DNA of 64,000 nucleotides from Beta vulgaris subsp. vulgaris (GCF_026745355.1 NC_079206.1:3341800-3405799), one strand, 5' to 3'; positions 1 through 13,491 are shown, counted from the first letter of the stretch. Notes: generated by a model not told the origin, from the sequence alone. Numbers and translations are program-made.

Positions 1-428
1 CTTTTTCCCCACCCATTGAGATTGTTATCCAAACAAGGGACCAGATCTTACGCCTTCCATTTACTCTAGTGTAAGAGTATTTTGTCTCACTCTCCCTGCC
101 TATCTCCCCCCTTCTTTCCCACCCATTCCTTTCTCTCCATTTCTCTCTATCTAAACAAGTGGAAGGGATTTCTGACCTCAAAGTTGCATTTTTCTAGTTT
201 GAAATATATTCCTTCAACATAATATGACCAATCCCATCATATGATTGGTTATAGACCTAATAAATGAATAATTACTTAAAAATTGAATGCCCATTCCCCC
301 TCCTATTATTTATATAACGACTGACAAGAAACAGATGTAACAAGAAATAAACATTTTAAAATGACGAGGCACCTCTACTTAACGGACAACACTACAAGAG
401 AGACGTGATTTTCAGCGTTATGTAATAA
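1..428. other. AT-rich sequence, no gene recognised
   Basis: No ORF or RNA gene is convincing here. The WD40 gene to the right points toward this edge, and I searched both strands for its missing C-terminal exon (Trp-rich stretch expected) without success. The sequence is pyrimidine-rich near 60-150 and otherwise featureless up to the MITE. Confidence 0.4.
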
Positions 429-430
429 TA

Positions 431-1225
431 CTCCCTTCGTCCCATAATATAGTGCTTGTTTCCTTTATGCACGGTATTCAAGATAGGGGTGTAAGCCGAC
501 TACGAAAAGTCCAAAATCCAATCCGGTCCAATCCAAACTTATCGGATTGGACTGAAATTTTTTTGCACTTGACTTGGACTCAAATTTTCGAGTCCAAATA
601 TTTTCGGACTGGATTCGGACTCACCCCTTTGGAGTCCAATAAGTCCAGTCAAAAAGTATTATATATATAATATATATTTAATATTTTTATATATAATGTA
701 TATATATATAATAGTTATATATATAAATTAAAAGAATGTATGTGACTTAGTTTACGGAATGGATATAATGAGCTTAATTATTCAAATTAAATTATGAGAA
801 AGCGTTGTGAATCATTGAATCTAAATCCAGGAAAAAAATATATAATAATCGGACTGGACTGGATTCGGACTCAAGAAAGAATTATCGGATGGGACTCGAC
901 TCAAAAAATATTTGGATCAGACTTGGACTCAATTTCTCGAGTCCAAAAAACATTGGACTGGATTTGGATTTGGCAAAGTCCAATAGAGTCCAATCCACTT
1001 ACAACCCACCCCTAACTCAAAATATACCTTTGACCTTCAATTTCTTCATTTCGTATTAATAAAAAATATAAAACGTTGATATTATGAAAGTAGACATTGA
1101 GACGAACCTAACAAGATCCTACATGAGCATGTTTTTTGTAAACATTAATGAAAATATTAAGTCAAAGATTTAAAAGTTTGACCTCAAGAGAGAGAAACAA
1201 GCACTATATTATGGGACGGAGGGAG
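431..1225. mobile_element. Stowaway-type MITE (Tc1/mariner), 795 bp
   Basis: The ends are inverted repeats. The left end starts CTCCCTTCGTCCCATAATAT and the right end is its near-perfect reverse complement, ending GGGACGGAGGGAG. Both ends carry the matching segment ATAGTGCTTGTTTC inside. The element is flanked by TA on each side (429-430 and 1226-1227). CTCCCTCCGTCCC ends with a TA duplication are the hallmark of plant Stowaway elements. It is unusually long because another element sits inside it (484-1014). The right interior (about 1,060-1,190) carries the GAGACGAA(T)C-type core also seen in other MITEs of this window. It has no coding capacity. Confidence 0.88.
484..1014. mobile_element. 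hAT-like MITE nested in the Stowaway element
   Basis: The ends are TAGGGGTGTAAGCC on the left and the reverse complement of TAGGGGTGGGTTGTAAG on the right. The flanking 8-mers ATTCAAGA (476-483) and ACTCAAAA (1015-1022) match at 6 of 8 positions, as expected for an old 8-bp hAT target duplication. The interior is made almost wholly of reiterated GGATTGGACT-like words in both orientations, so the element could fold on itself. The element at 27,776-28,333 has the same type of ends and interior. No transposase is encoded. Confidence 0.65.
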
Positions 1226-1227
1226 TA

Positions 1228-2395
1228 GCACTTTGCAAAACGACAAGTTCATACGTAACGGAACGACCGAGTTTCATTTCCATGCTTTAAACTAGCTTTT
1301 TCATGTGACTTCTCCCCAGATATCCCTTTGTAAGGAAAACTACCTTGAAAACCATGCCAAACAAATTTTTCTACAAAAGGACTGGAAGTTGCCTTTGGAC
1401 TTCCATTGGCTATGATATCCTAGAAGCATTTTCTAGGTCTTAGACTCCCGGCTATCAGGTTAGGCCTTTACGCATTCCAGCACCTCCAGTCATTCTTTAA
1501 TGATGTTCATGAAATATATGAGCTGCTTGATAAACGGTTTTAACTTCTTGCTTCATACAGATATATTCTGCATCAAATATTCTAAGGCCCTGCTCTATTT
1601 TCCTTTGATTTTAGGTCATAAGTATAGTCGAGGACAATAACATAACCCGTTAACCGCTGCAGCATACTATGTTCACTGTTACATGTGTTCCAAATACTTG
1701 AATTGCAATGATGAAGTGGAAAATGTTCAATTTGTCGATTCATGTTGGGATGGCAGCAAAATGTGAAGTAGAAGCCTCTATAAGCTTGGGCTCAAAGGAA
1801 CAATCTTTGGCCACAGAGGCTCCTAACTATGACAACCCTTATCAGGGCTATTTACCTTTGAGAAACAGAAAAACCTTGTGGCACTGGGAGAAGCAAACGA
1901 CAACCTATCTATGGCACTAGTCCCTTGTATTAACCTCAGCCAGATGGTATAGATTGGCTTCAGTAGAAAAAAGGTCAAAAAGTTCAATCCAGGGCAAATC
2001 GTATTTTCTGAGCTGTTGGTACATGGCAAGTGTTCATAAAGCAAGGAGTTTGGCAACTTCTTTTGGTTTCCAGAACTTAAATCAGAGGGAAAGCATTGAT
2101 GAGTTTGGCTTTTCAGAAGAGATGTGCACGCCGTCATAACAAAACTTGTCTTCACGAGTGTTTCAGACAGGAAGTATTGGTCTCAGAAAATAACATTCAT
2201 GCAGCAAGTGGACCCATGAAGTAGATCTCAAACTTCAGTTCACTTATCAATAGTACTTGGGATGATCTACAGTGTCCAATGAGATTGACAAGGATTTAAT
2301 TTCACTATTGTTTAGGAACTGCTGGTCCTCCTTTCAAGAATATTCACAACAAGAAAATAAATAAAAGTTTGATGATCTGAGGTAAGCTCTCATAC
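1228..2395. other. Unassigned sequence downstream of the last WD40 exon found
   Basis: About 1.2 kb with no gene I recognise. An open frame on the minus strand (2155-1823, about 110 codons) and one on the plus strand (1708-1920) show no family motif. This is where the terminal exon of the minus-strand WD40 gene would be expected. Reading both strands I did not find the expected C-terminal motif, so this stretch is probably intron or a rearranged 3' flank. Confidence 0.3.
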
Positions 2396-5300
2396 CTTTG
2401 CATGTCATAAACATGGATATTTGCATTGTTAACCTCCGCAATAGCATCTCCAACGGCCAACCGTGTCGAAGTATCATTCAGAGCAACCATTGGATAAACA
2501 CGTACAACTTCTCTCAAAGTTGCCATTGAACTCTGGAGGCAAGTTTTGCGCATAACTGAATTGGCAGGATCCATTGTTTGTAAGATGAAGTTGACCACCT
2601 GCACATCTGTCCAAATGTCAGAGCCATGCAAAGTATAAGCAGATACAGAAAAAATAATCATCATCGTTATTTGTTTCTAATATAGAATTCTAAAAGTAAA
2701 CTCATTAGCAGTGATATAATTACATCGATTTAACTTGTACTGAATTAATCATCCCGTTAGCTACTTTTAATGATCCTAAAAAAAAGCAATTTCAATGAAG
2801 TGCAGGTAAAAGTAGTTGCAAACCATGCATATTTCCAGCAGTAGCCTCAATATAAAAAGTAGTTAATATTTCTCCAACCCAGCTAACAGATTGTGTCCTC
2901 ACTTCTGCGATCCTTCGAGGGAAAACAGAAACCATATCCTAGGTAAGGACGACGACCAATCGTTTTAATTGACAATTGACCATTGCACACACCTATTATT
3001 AAGCCAGATATGCAAATTGCATTAAAGCCTACAGTCACCTATTGAATCCAACAATTTTATAGACAAAAGAGTGACATCACAGACCTTATTTAGATACTGC
3101 GCTAAGTTTCTGGGGGATCCACGCATGAGCCTAATGAGAGTCATGAGGGAAACTAAATGAACTGGTGAGTCAGAGGCTGTTGACCAGATAAGACCTTCAA
3201 CTACAGTCAGAAAGCCAGGTATATCTGCCAATGCTAGACTTGGAAGAAGAATGCTGACTAAAGTTTCCCGAAGTTTAGGAGGTACAGCTGCAGCCACAGA
3301 TGATATACTGGCAGAAGCACCACTTACACACTCTATTTGGAAAAAGATGTCCCCAATGAGACCATGGATTTCAGAACCTATACATGCTTTCCATGTACTC
3401 TCCATGCCTTCAGCTAGGAGTTCAGCAGCTGTACAACTATATTTCTCGTTCATGGCCATGACTAGTTTAATCAGTGGATGCACAACCAACAGGGCAAGGC
3501 TGGCTTTCACGATACTTGGATACCAAACAGCTAGAGCAGCTGCAACAATAATATGAGATGTCATGGCGTCTTGGCTTGTTCCACCAACACAAGAGATCCA
3601 GTCCTGCAGTTCAAACGATTCCAGCCACTTCAGTATACCAGCTTCTCCCGCTCGAGAATCCCCTTGAATGTCTGGACGTTCTGTCATTTTTTCATATTCC
3701 AGTTCACTTCCACCCACTTGATCTACAGAGTCTACAAATTTTAAGTGTTCAACTGTTCTCAAGCAACACAAGGGTGGAGGAATAGCTCTTGAAGCAGCAC
3801 AGTGAAACAAAGACCGGGCAGTCAAACGAACATGCTCATCTTCATCTTGCCAGAAGCTGACCAATAGCTGCAATTAAATGAACTACATATTTCAGGATCA
3901 ATGAGAAACTTGCCAAGGAAATATGTATAACAAGAGCTACTTAAATAAACTTTTTACCCAGATGAGAATAAATGTTGACTAAGGAAGGTAACAATCAAAA
4001 GATTGATGTTCAAACCCTTGTTATCTACAATTACAATTAGCCAAGAGGCTTAAGACTTGCCAGGCAAAAGAAAAATACAAGCAACTCTGAAATCAAAGGC
4101 AGAACAGGAAAAATAGCTACTTGGATCCTCAAAGTTCTAGCACGAGAGAGACAGTGTAGAGAACTTTGTATATGATTAACAAGTTTCCGGCCTAACAGAC
4201 TCGCTAACAGGAGATCTGCTTCAAATGACTTTGAAAAAGAGCAGCTCTAGCCTCTATAACTCTTTCCAAGAGAAAAATTATCTAAGGAACAAAAGAATTG
4301 CAAAAGAGGTAAGAGAAGAAAGGCAGAATTCAAACAAACCGTTGCACATAATGACATACATTAAAACCATTAAATAAAGAAACACGAGATCATATGCATG
4401 TATGTTCAATCAGGGATCTATCTGCAGGCCACACAAACCTGTAAGGAAGGAGGCTTCAGGTCAGGAACTTTCTCCGCGAAGTTACGCGTATAGAATGATG
4501 ATAAAGCACTGAATCAAGGATACAGAAATTAGATAAGATGATAACAGGATAATGATAAGGCTGTAAAGAGGAACTAATAAGTGATTGTAACATTTGTAAC
4601 CAATAAGTACTAAGTAATGCCCAATGACGCACATCCAACATGCAACAGAAATGCTATGTGGCCACATAGAACTGTTTCCAACTTCCATGAGGGAAAGGGC
4701 TAATTTTATCTTGCTGTTTCCTTCCCTTTTGTTTTCTGTTTCCTGTTCCTTTTTTTTTTCTAGAGAATTGGACTATGTGCAGTTTGAGTGATGTAATTGG
4801 TGAGAATTAGGAGAAAATTGGGGGTGAATCATTGATTTACTTAATAGTTTCAGCAGGAAGTAGAAGGCCCTTTAAAATATGTATAGGTTACTGCTTATGT
4901 TTAAGATAGAATGATACACAAAATTTTCACTTGAACCCGTTCTGTCTTGCATCTTAAGTAGATATTTTTCCTAAGTTCACTGTCACAGATCTTCCTCTTA
5001 TTTTTCCAGTTCTACATTAGAAACAATAGGAAGTGAACATGAACTCTAGGTCATGCTCACTAGTGAAATGCAGGCTCTCCCCTCCCCCCTCCCTTTGGAA
5101 AGGTCATTCAGGTGTTCAGAAAATATATTCATATGTTTTAGACGCTGAACTCTCCAATAATAATACTTTCTAGTCCTTGTTTCCCTTTTTCTCCTTATTA
5201 TCCTTGCATAAAATGCATGCATAAGTGGATGTTAACTTTACATTTCCACGGAGAATTGCGTTTGGAGATAAAGAAGAAAATGTAACATCTCCATTTAGAA

Positions 5301-8300
5301 TTTGTTATTTTTCATGGAGAAGTGGGCTAAAATATAAGCATTTTCTCTTGGAGGTTTATAACATATTGCAAAACACCTTTTTATCTCTCCCACTAAAAAA
5401 GAAAAGGAAAAAAAAAACATTTCGGTTCTGCATGCAACAGGTCGCCTAAAAATGATGCAATTCATAACCACCTCTGAGGAAAGAAAATTTACATAATATA
5501 TACTTCCCTCTGTTTTTTTTAGTTGCTACACTTCTTGTTTTCACGCTATCCAATGCATTACTTTGATCAATAATATTTATAATTATGCATAGTGAATAAA
5601 TATAAAAATTTGATATTATGAAAATATGCATTAAAATGAATCAAACAAGACCCTAATTGACTATGTTATTTCTTATACATAAGGAACAACAAATTGAACA
5701 AGGTTAGTTGGTGAATAACAATTACTCCCTCAGTTTTTATAAAGTGTTACGCTTCCCTCTTCAGTCCGCTTTTTAAAATTGTTACACTTCTACTTTTTCC
5801 TTATATAGTAACCTATCACAACTTTTCACACTTTTCCACCTCATATACCCACCACCCATTTTAATAATCCACCCAAAACCTTCCCACCTTCCCTATATTT
5901 CTCTCTCCTACATTATTTTAATGCTTCTTTTACATTTCCCAAAACCAAACATTCTTTTATTGTACTTCTTCCTTGTTTTTTGCACAATTTCCTTGGTTCT
6001 CCCCCAAAGTGAAGTGTAACAATTTAAAAAAATGGAGCGAATACTATGCAAGCTTAGCATCTAAAAAAATACACAGGAAGTATATAAATATTAACAATTT
6101 TAGTGTGACTTGGCCTATTCACTGCGACATTTGTATCAATGAAACAAGAATATGCTTATGGAGTTTATACTCACACAACTGAGAATTGAGCTTGCTGTCA
6201 GAGTGTCAGACACATCATGCCGCAGTGAGCCTGAGCCACAAGTAAAGACAGGAGATAACAGAGGCTTAGAAGAGTGCAATTTTCTTAATTAAGTAGTACT
6301 ACTATTCAGGCAACAACTGAGAGGAAATCTCTCTCTCCACTCTTCTCAACAACTTTAAGTTTAGAAGGCTGCGACTGGGTCCTATGTTAAAGTGGTATTT
6401 ATATGTGTGATCCAAGAGGATTTTATAAATGAGTTGCATTAAACCAAGAAATTTTATCGGCTTTAGCCCCCTCATTCCTGATAGTATAAGTTTATTGATT
6501 TACATTCAGGTTATTCTTGAGTATATTTGTACTGCAAATCAGTAAGCCATGTCCCTACAGCCATGTCCAGTTATAAGTGTCACTAATTTTACCCTTGGCG
6601 AGTCTGACACTAGGATATCTATCTGTATCTGACCCCTATATACGAGTCTCGGTAGCATAGCATAGAATTAATACTATAATAAGAAACGTCATTTTCTCCA
6701 TCTAAAATACCTATTGAATATTTTGGAATTTTCAGCTCAGCAAATCAACAGAGAAAATAACCAATAAAGTGCATAGACAAGTTGCCTCTACCCCATAAGC
6801 AGAAAAACTAGAACTGCATTACCTGCTGGCTCCTGAACAAGAGTGGGATAAGCTAACCAAGCTCTGAGCAAGGGACACCATAGTCAATGACCTCATTGCA
6901 CAGAATTCTGATGATGATTTCCAAAGCTGACAAGTTAATTTTGGGGCTTAGGATGCTATATAAGAAGTAGAAAATCTTATATAAACAGAAACATCAAGTC
7001 ACCTGAAGAGCAGAACTATAAGCAGGGAATGCTAATGTAATAGATCCTCCATCCCCTTCCAAACCAGGAGCTGACATCACGTTTTCATATCTTTTTACAT
7101 TCATTTCTTTCATTAGTAAGTGATCCAAATCGAAATCAACACCCCACATATGCAAAAGCGACAAGCTAAATTGCAGTAAGCACGATCTCAAAGCATCAGC
7201 GCACTGGTTATCTTGCAACATAACCAGAGATTTTCCTTGCTCGGAAGAATCACGGTATGCAGTCCGTTGCTGGGAACTAATTAATGTCTGCGATCCATAT
7301 AAGGGAGCATTCCAGTGTTTCCCTTCAATATCCCTACAAACATCAGGCGATAACAGAGCCGAAAGGTCAAAACCTAGGATCGCAATTCCAGGAATTGGGC
7401 AAGAGCATCTTATTGGAAGCTTGTCATTGATTCTTTTACTAGATTTTAAATATCTGGCACTACTACTATTGAGTGAAGACATGCTGCGTTCTATTACTTC
7501 ACTGGATGAGATAGACACATTATTTTCCAGATCAGATGACGATGACAAAGAGCTTCCATCTTCTGCCAATGAAAGAATTAATGAAGATCTTGAGGTATTA
7601 TAATTGGTTGAATGCCCAGAGATGTTACCGATGCCCATACCTTTGCAAAAATTGTTAAACATTGAGTGAGCTGCTGCATTGCGCAGGACTCGTTCTCTAG
7701 AACCAGCCTTTATGTCCCAAATGTATAAGGCATCCTTTGTACCTGATGCCACCGACTCATTTTGAGAAAGGCAAGCCAAATAACCTCTCACACCATCCCA
7801 AACAACTTGTAGAGGATAGCTAGGATGTCCCGGAAACATTCTTTCGACCCGCAAAGTCTCAAGAGACACAAGGGCAACACAAGATTCCTCACCCACAGAG
7901 AGAAAACAATTATTCCATGGATGATAACTTTGCATCGGCGATAAGATTATTTGGCGCACAGGGGCGACATGATGGTGCATCACCATTATTACATTGCAAG
8001 TCTCAAGATCCCATACACGAAGTGTGCAATCCATGCTTCCCGACAATAGAAATTTGCTGCATGCCCGCTCAGTGGAAGTACCTACCATCTGATGTGCAGC
8101 CAAACACAAGACTGCCCCAGTGTGCCCCAGAAAGTGTTTTTTGGATCCTTGAGACTCCAGCTCAGGATGTAGATCTACACCATCAGAATCTACTTTATGC
8201 CCCAAGAAGTTGAACAGGACCAGCTCTATTTGACCGCTATGATAACCATATACAATAGCATAAGGAGTTCGAGCATCCAGAGATATAACCATTGTCGAGG

Positions 8301-11300
8301 AGACAATACTTTCCTCTTGGACTGCAGTACACTTGAAATTATCTTTATAAAAAGTCCCAGCGACTCGCTCGTCTAGAGCAGGTTCTCCGTTGGAAGTATG
8401 CTCTGAGGCCTCAAAGTTCCCAACTGACCTATCAACCCAATCGACAAGAAAGTCCCCTTCTCCCCATAACCTGCAGAATTTGCCAATGTTCCCATGGTCA
8501 TCAAGCGTCTGATGCACTGACCAGATAGTAACATGAGGTCTCCACAATGGAGGATCCTCATTTTGAAAGCAATCTGATTCAACTCGAAGAAAGTATTCTC
8601 TCAACTGAACAAACTTTGTCGACAATATGACATCCATGGGACAAGCAATGGCAGGTACCTCATTAACAACCTCATACTTGAAAGTGTCATCCACAAATGA
8701 TAATTCATATATGGTTGCTGATCCTCTATCATCCCACAAAGAAAATCTTAATCCTATGATAATATGACTTTTCTCAGACTCAGAAATACAAGTATTGTCA
8801 GGAGAGATGAACACGCCCCCACTGACACATGACAGAGTGCAATTGGCTCCATTCATATGGTTATTATCTTCAAGAGAAATGACTCCGATTACAGCAGCAG
8901 TAGCAACTAGAAGAAAGATGCACCTGGTTTTATACACTAATCCTAACAAAGGCCCACAAGTGGCAACACATATGACCACCCCTCCTTCAAAAGTCCCATT
9001 ACTCGGTGTAGCTGTATTCACAAGAGAGGATATGTGATGCAGCTTACCCTCCTTGTCCAGATTAGAATCTTTAACCAATGGAATACACTGACTTTTACCA
9101 AATGAATCAATTATAAGGGCCGAATGCTTCTGGTTGTCATCAAAAGACTCGACTAGGGCCATGAACTTTAATGGGCCAATTGACAATTGCCCATGAAAAA
9201 CCGTTTGCACGATATTGAGGGAATAGGAATCAACAATAATGATAGTACACTTGGGTGCTTTTCTGTTCAAAGATTCCTCGTCACCAGTGACCTCATTCCC
9301 TTCAGTTGAATCCACATAATCAGGATCGGTCGCATATGTACTATCGATGAAACATGAAGCCACGCAAATATATCTTTTATTTGATGGCAATGCCTGAACA
9401 ATCAACGGGTTCCCTACCCAAGAAGGCAATTTTCTTCGGCGCCTACAATGTCCACTTGCTCGACTCCAAACACACAATACACCATCACCGCACACACTTA
9501 CTAATGCAGCCTGATCACCTCGCAGACTGTTGAACCCCACACCTCTATTTTGATCGACTTTTTCATCTAGTGAAGCCAAAAGAGGATAAGAAATACAAAG
9601 ATCAGCTATTGGTGCAACATGGCCACATAACATAGCAACAGGATTAATCTTCTGCAATAAGACAAGTTACAGAAACTAGTTACAATCAAAATATGCTATA
9701 TTAGTAAGCCCAAATGATACTTCCATGAATAGTAAGCATTGAATTGTATCAAGGGAAGAATAGAAAATCTCAATTCATGTAGTAGTGTACTAGAGTGGTT
9801 TCATGATTTATGTAAAAAGAGCAGTAGTTGGTCATGCCTACAGTGTAGAATATAAGCCAAGTGTGGCCTTGAAACTGAGGTAGATTTGATTAAAAAAAAA
9901 AACATTTTCTATTTCCTATGATATGAAATATATTTCACTGTCTGCAGTTGCTCTTTTGCTCTAATGATCCATTGCATTTCATCAATCCCACTGAACTCAA
10001 TATTGTATCAGAGCCACAAAATGCAAAGTTGGATTGAGTAAATAAGAGTGACATTGCAAGCCTTATCTTTCTTTTCTTCATTCCACTCTTTCCTTACCCA
10101 TATTTCTAGATCTTTTCTTTTCTTCAATATATGATTATACACTTCAGTATAAAGCATGTGGGAAGACCCAGAGTCCAGAACCCATGAAAATCCTGCATAT
10201 AGACACAAACCTAAATGCATCACTTAACAACTGCCAAAATCTAGGCAATATTGATAAATAAGTATTTTCTATGTTAGTAAGGGTTTATCTGATAGAAAGA
10301 AACATGTACAGCTTGTGGAGTTAGGTTCCATAGTGGTGAAATTTGTTGAACAGTTGTGGGTTATCCTAAATGGCATACTAAACATAAAAACACAGTAAGC
10401 ACGAGTGAAACCTAGTGAAAATGACACAAGACAAAATGGAACAGTAACAGAACTAGTGGATCTAGGATGCCAGGATTGCTCATACGAATGAAAGTGGAAA
10501 TGTTATGTTTATATCCCAGCTTGAACAACTAATGAAATTGCTTTTGAGCTTAGTAATGTCAGTCTAGAGAGGATATGAGACCTGATAAAGATATAGACTT
10601 GTCAGTTCTCCAACATGGTGTCATCGCCTCAGAGTATTAGTGAAGTAATGGATCACCGACTTTAGGGCCTCTAACCATACAACAACCTTATTACTCAATC
10701 TATCCACATCAGTTCCTGCTAAGAGCCATCTAAAATCAACTTGCCAACTGGCAAAACCACCGCCATATCTTTTATTGACATTGTCCACTTGCACAAAATT
10801 CTTGCCCTTGGTAAAGTTTTTCACGCTTTAAACTCTAAGCATAGCCTATTTTCTGTCCACAAACTTGTTCAAGATAACAAGTGTGAGCTACTCTTCTATC
10901 CAAACTCTTGTGTGAAACTGAACTCAACTACCAATGCTGTCAAGGGCATAGCCAGAGCAAAAGCCAGAGAAGGGTTATACTACAATTAGTACTCCTGTTC
11001 ACCACTATGTGAATTCATCCAGAAATCTACCTTACATTGCTTGCCAGTAGGCCTAATTAATGGACAGGGTAGCCCATTGGGCATAAGGGTAGGGCTAACT
11101 TGAGAAGGATTTATTGGGCAGGACCTGCAATGGACAGCACCAAGGCCAAAGTTGCAGGCCAACTATTTTCTAGAACAGAAAAAATAAGGTAGAGACAAAT
11201 TCTTGAATGGTTTGGTACTTACATGTGCCCACATCTCTCTTTCTCCTATCTCCTTGTTCCTATTGGTCCACCCATTATCACCCGCTATTGACCCTCAAAG

Positions 11301-12943
11301 CTTGACCTAATTTGGCCCATTAACAAGGTGACCCACTATCAGTCCAACTTGTATTAAGCCACACCAACCCGTCCAATAACCATGGTTAGTTTTAAGCATG
11401 TGTAGCAACCAACATGCCTGAGCAGCAAGAAGCTTATCACCCAACAACATTGTAACCACCACCTGCCACTCTGCTATTACAGAAGCTTCGATATGACAAC
11501 ATCAACTTAGTTTCCGTGGGGCATAAGGGTTGAAACATATTCCTTGATTTAAACCTATTTGCAACAACATAATTGAGTATGTTTTACATTCCCTATGCTG
11601 AAATTTACAGGAGCTACCTTTTCCTATCTATTTGCTTTAAGGTCATTTGAAGTGATTTACATTGACATATGACGAACATATCACGGATAAACACACCTCA
11701 CAATAGTTGATGACCACACAAGAGCTACATGGGTGAATTTACTATATAACAAATCTCAATACTCGGGAAGTTATTTAATTTTGTTCTAACTCACTTCAAC
11801 AAGTAGACCAGACAATGCCCTTGAGTTTGATGTAAAAATTCTTTGATAGACATGGCAATTTACATAAGCTTTAGGCGCCAAAAATCCACAACAAATCCAA
11901 GGGTGGAGAGGAAGCACGAGCATGTAATGGATATGGCAACAGCCTAAAATTTCATACTGGAATTTCACTTTCATACTATGTAGATTGTGAAATGACTCTA
12001 GTGCATTTGATAAATAAACTCCCTACTCCAGATCTCCGATTCTACAGAACTGCACTTGAGACTAGCTTCCGCCGCCTATTATCATCTCGAGATTTTTGGT
12101 TGCTTGGCCTTGACATACAACCCTGAACTTCAAATTGATCATTTTTTCCTAGAGAAGTCATATGTGCTCTTAAACATTATCTTCCTACACAAAAGGGCTA
12201 CATACCTTTTTATGTTCCTATCATAAAACCATTTTGTCAAAAGATATGAGATTTCATGAAACCATGTTTCCTTTCAACTTCAAGCCATCTCAACCTTGAA
12301 ACTCATACCAAAGCTGACATTCTTCCTGTTCCTACTCCATCCAAAAGCCTCCTAAGGAAGCTTGCCTATCTCCAATGACCACACCAGTCGTAGCATACAT
12401 TGCTCAAACCCTCACTTAAATCATGCATCAGCCAACTAATGTCCACGCGATGCTTATGAATTTGGCTGCTACATCATTTCAAGGATTCTATGTTGTAGCT
12501 CGTTCCACTGCAGAAGTAGAATACATAGCACTAACACTTTAACACAAGTGAACTAATTTGGCTGCTACATCATTTCAAGGATTCTAGGTAATTCACAACT
12601 TGGAATTATCCAACAGATTAGCAATCCGAACAAATACAACCTCATTTTCAACCAAAATAAGTTCATTAAAACAAAACAAAAAAATTGAAGTGAATAAGTG
12701 TAGCATTCAATTAACTTGATCATTTCATCAGACACAAGAAAGACTTCAAAATGTAAGAGAGTAAGAGAGAGAAGCTCTCACGGGAGAAGAGAGATTGGTG
12801 GAGAGATGCCACCAGACGATTGAGCCATCGGAGGCACCGGTATAAAGAGACGGAGGTTCATCGATAACAGCGACGGCTGTAATACGATGAGATGGTGGAG
12901 TTTCCGACCAAATTCCGACGATCGATCTACACTTCATCGCCAT
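2396..12943 (-). CDS. WD40-repeat protein, WDR7/rabconnectin-3 beta-like (C-terminus not in window)
   Basis: Seven exons join in one frame with GT-AG junctions: 12943-12782, 9651-7003, 6926-6823, 4508-4439, 3867-3085, 2938-2824 and 2606-2396. The total is 4,094 nt, 1,364 codons plus 2 nt. The ATG is set by the first exon (residues 1-54, starting MAMKCRSIVG). Exon 2 (residues 55-937) holds most WD40 blades, for example CTLRVWDLET and ALYIWDIKAG. Exons 3-7 carry the conserved later segments EFCAMRSLTMVSLAQ, SFYTRNFAEKVPDLKPP, SFWQDEDEHVRLTARSLFHC, FPRRIAEVRTQSVSWVGEI and STRLAVGDAIAEV. The family matches Arabidopsis At4g11270 and animal WDR7, which with DMXL proteins supports V-ATPase assembly and endomembrane acidification (family knowledge). 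Exon 7 ends in phase 2 at a good donor. The family has roughly 100 more residues, including a last WD blade; they lie left of the window or are lost. Introns 1 and 3 hold transposon debris. Confidence 0.88.
5503..5734. mobile_element. Truncated Stowaway-like MITE in WD40 intron 3
   Basis: The left end resembles a Stowaway terminus (TACTTCCCTCTGTTTTTT, then GTTGCTACACTTC). About 110 bp inside is the core GATATTATGAAAATATGC...AATGAATCAAACAAGACCC shared with other MITEs here. No matching right end is present; the sequence runs directly into the next MITE, so the right half is lost. Confidence 0.45.
5735..6041. mobile_element. Stowaway-like MITE in WD40 intron 3
   Basis: The left end is CTCCCTCAGTTTTTATAAAG followed by TGTTACGCTTCCC. 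The right end (GAAGTGTAACAATTTAAAAAAATGGAGCGAATA) is its imperfect inverted repeat, and TA occurs at both borders. It is about 0.3 kb, with no coding potential. The borders are uncertain by a few bases because the right end has diverged. Confidence 0.6.
9985..12600. mobile_element. Decayed Ty1/copia fragments in WD40 intron 1
   Basis: Three recognisable scraps lie in this 3.1-kb intron. On the minus strand near 10,200-10,135 a frame reads SWVLDSGSSHML, the copia protease signature. On the plus strand 10,741-10,989 reads PTGKTT, then HSLFSVHKLVQDNKC and GLYYN, the pre-integrase region that normally follows the protease. On the plus strand near 12,490-12,545 a frame reads ARSTAEVEYIALTL, the copia RNase H end. 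Frames are short and broken, and the protease scrap is inverted relative to the others. There are therefore at least two insertions or an internal inversion. I saw no LTRs. Nothing else gene-like is present in the intron. Confidence 0.65.
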
Positions 12944-13152
12944 CTTCCCGTAATCACTAGCTATATCTCATCGACTCCGGAGTCGTGAATGAGTTTGATG
13001 AAATAGAGTTATACGAGCTGACTGTCAATTTGGGGTGTAATTCGTGTAATGTTTGAATTTTGTTTGTTGTTGAAGTGGTTGCAGACTTGCAGGTTTGGGA
13101 CTTGGGTGATCGACTGCTTGGTGTGGGCGGGGTCTTTGTTTTTGGTTTAATT
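12944..13152 (-). promoter_or_regulatory. Presumed promoter and 5' leader of the WD40 gene
   Basis: This is the 210 bp upstream of the ATG, on the minus strand, before the MITE begins. I see no clear TATA box. The interval is defined only by the start codon and the MITE border. Confidence 0.3.
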
Positions 13153-13491
13153 GAGCGACTATGTTCAGTTCACTTTATTTTTGCTTATTTTAGATCTAAT
13201 CAGATCAGAAAAAAATAAGTTTAGATCAAATCAGTTCAGATCAGATCATGCTTATATTTAAAAATTATTATTATTATTAAATATCTTTCATTACATATTA
13301 GTAAAAATTATAATAATTGAATATTAATAAAGTACTCATTGAGACGAATCAAACAAGACCCACATGATTACATTTTTTCTTATATATTGAGAAAAATATA
13401 AAAGATAAGATCTTGTAAATCAGATCAGTTCAGATCAGATCAGAAAAAATAAGTTCAGATCAGAAAATTTCAGGTGAACTAAACATAGCCT
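13153..13491. mobile_element. MITE with GRCTATGTTYAGTTCAC ends (family unassigned)
   Basis: The left end reads GACTATGTTCAGTTCACTTT. The right end reads AGGTGAACTAAACATAGCC, the inverted repeat with few mismatches. Just inside both ends are runs of TCAGATCAGATCAG-type words in inverted orientation, next to AATAAGTT. The centre holds the core CATTGAGACGAATCAAACAAG also found in Stowaway elements of this window, although the ends differ. No clear target duplication was seen, so I do not assign a superfamily. Confidence 0.6.

Noticed and set aside
1823..2155. Minus-strand 110-codon ORF as the missing WD40 C-terminus
   Set aside because: It has no WD motif, none of the conserved Trp-rich ending, and no acceptor that would continue exon 7 in phase with family-like sequence.
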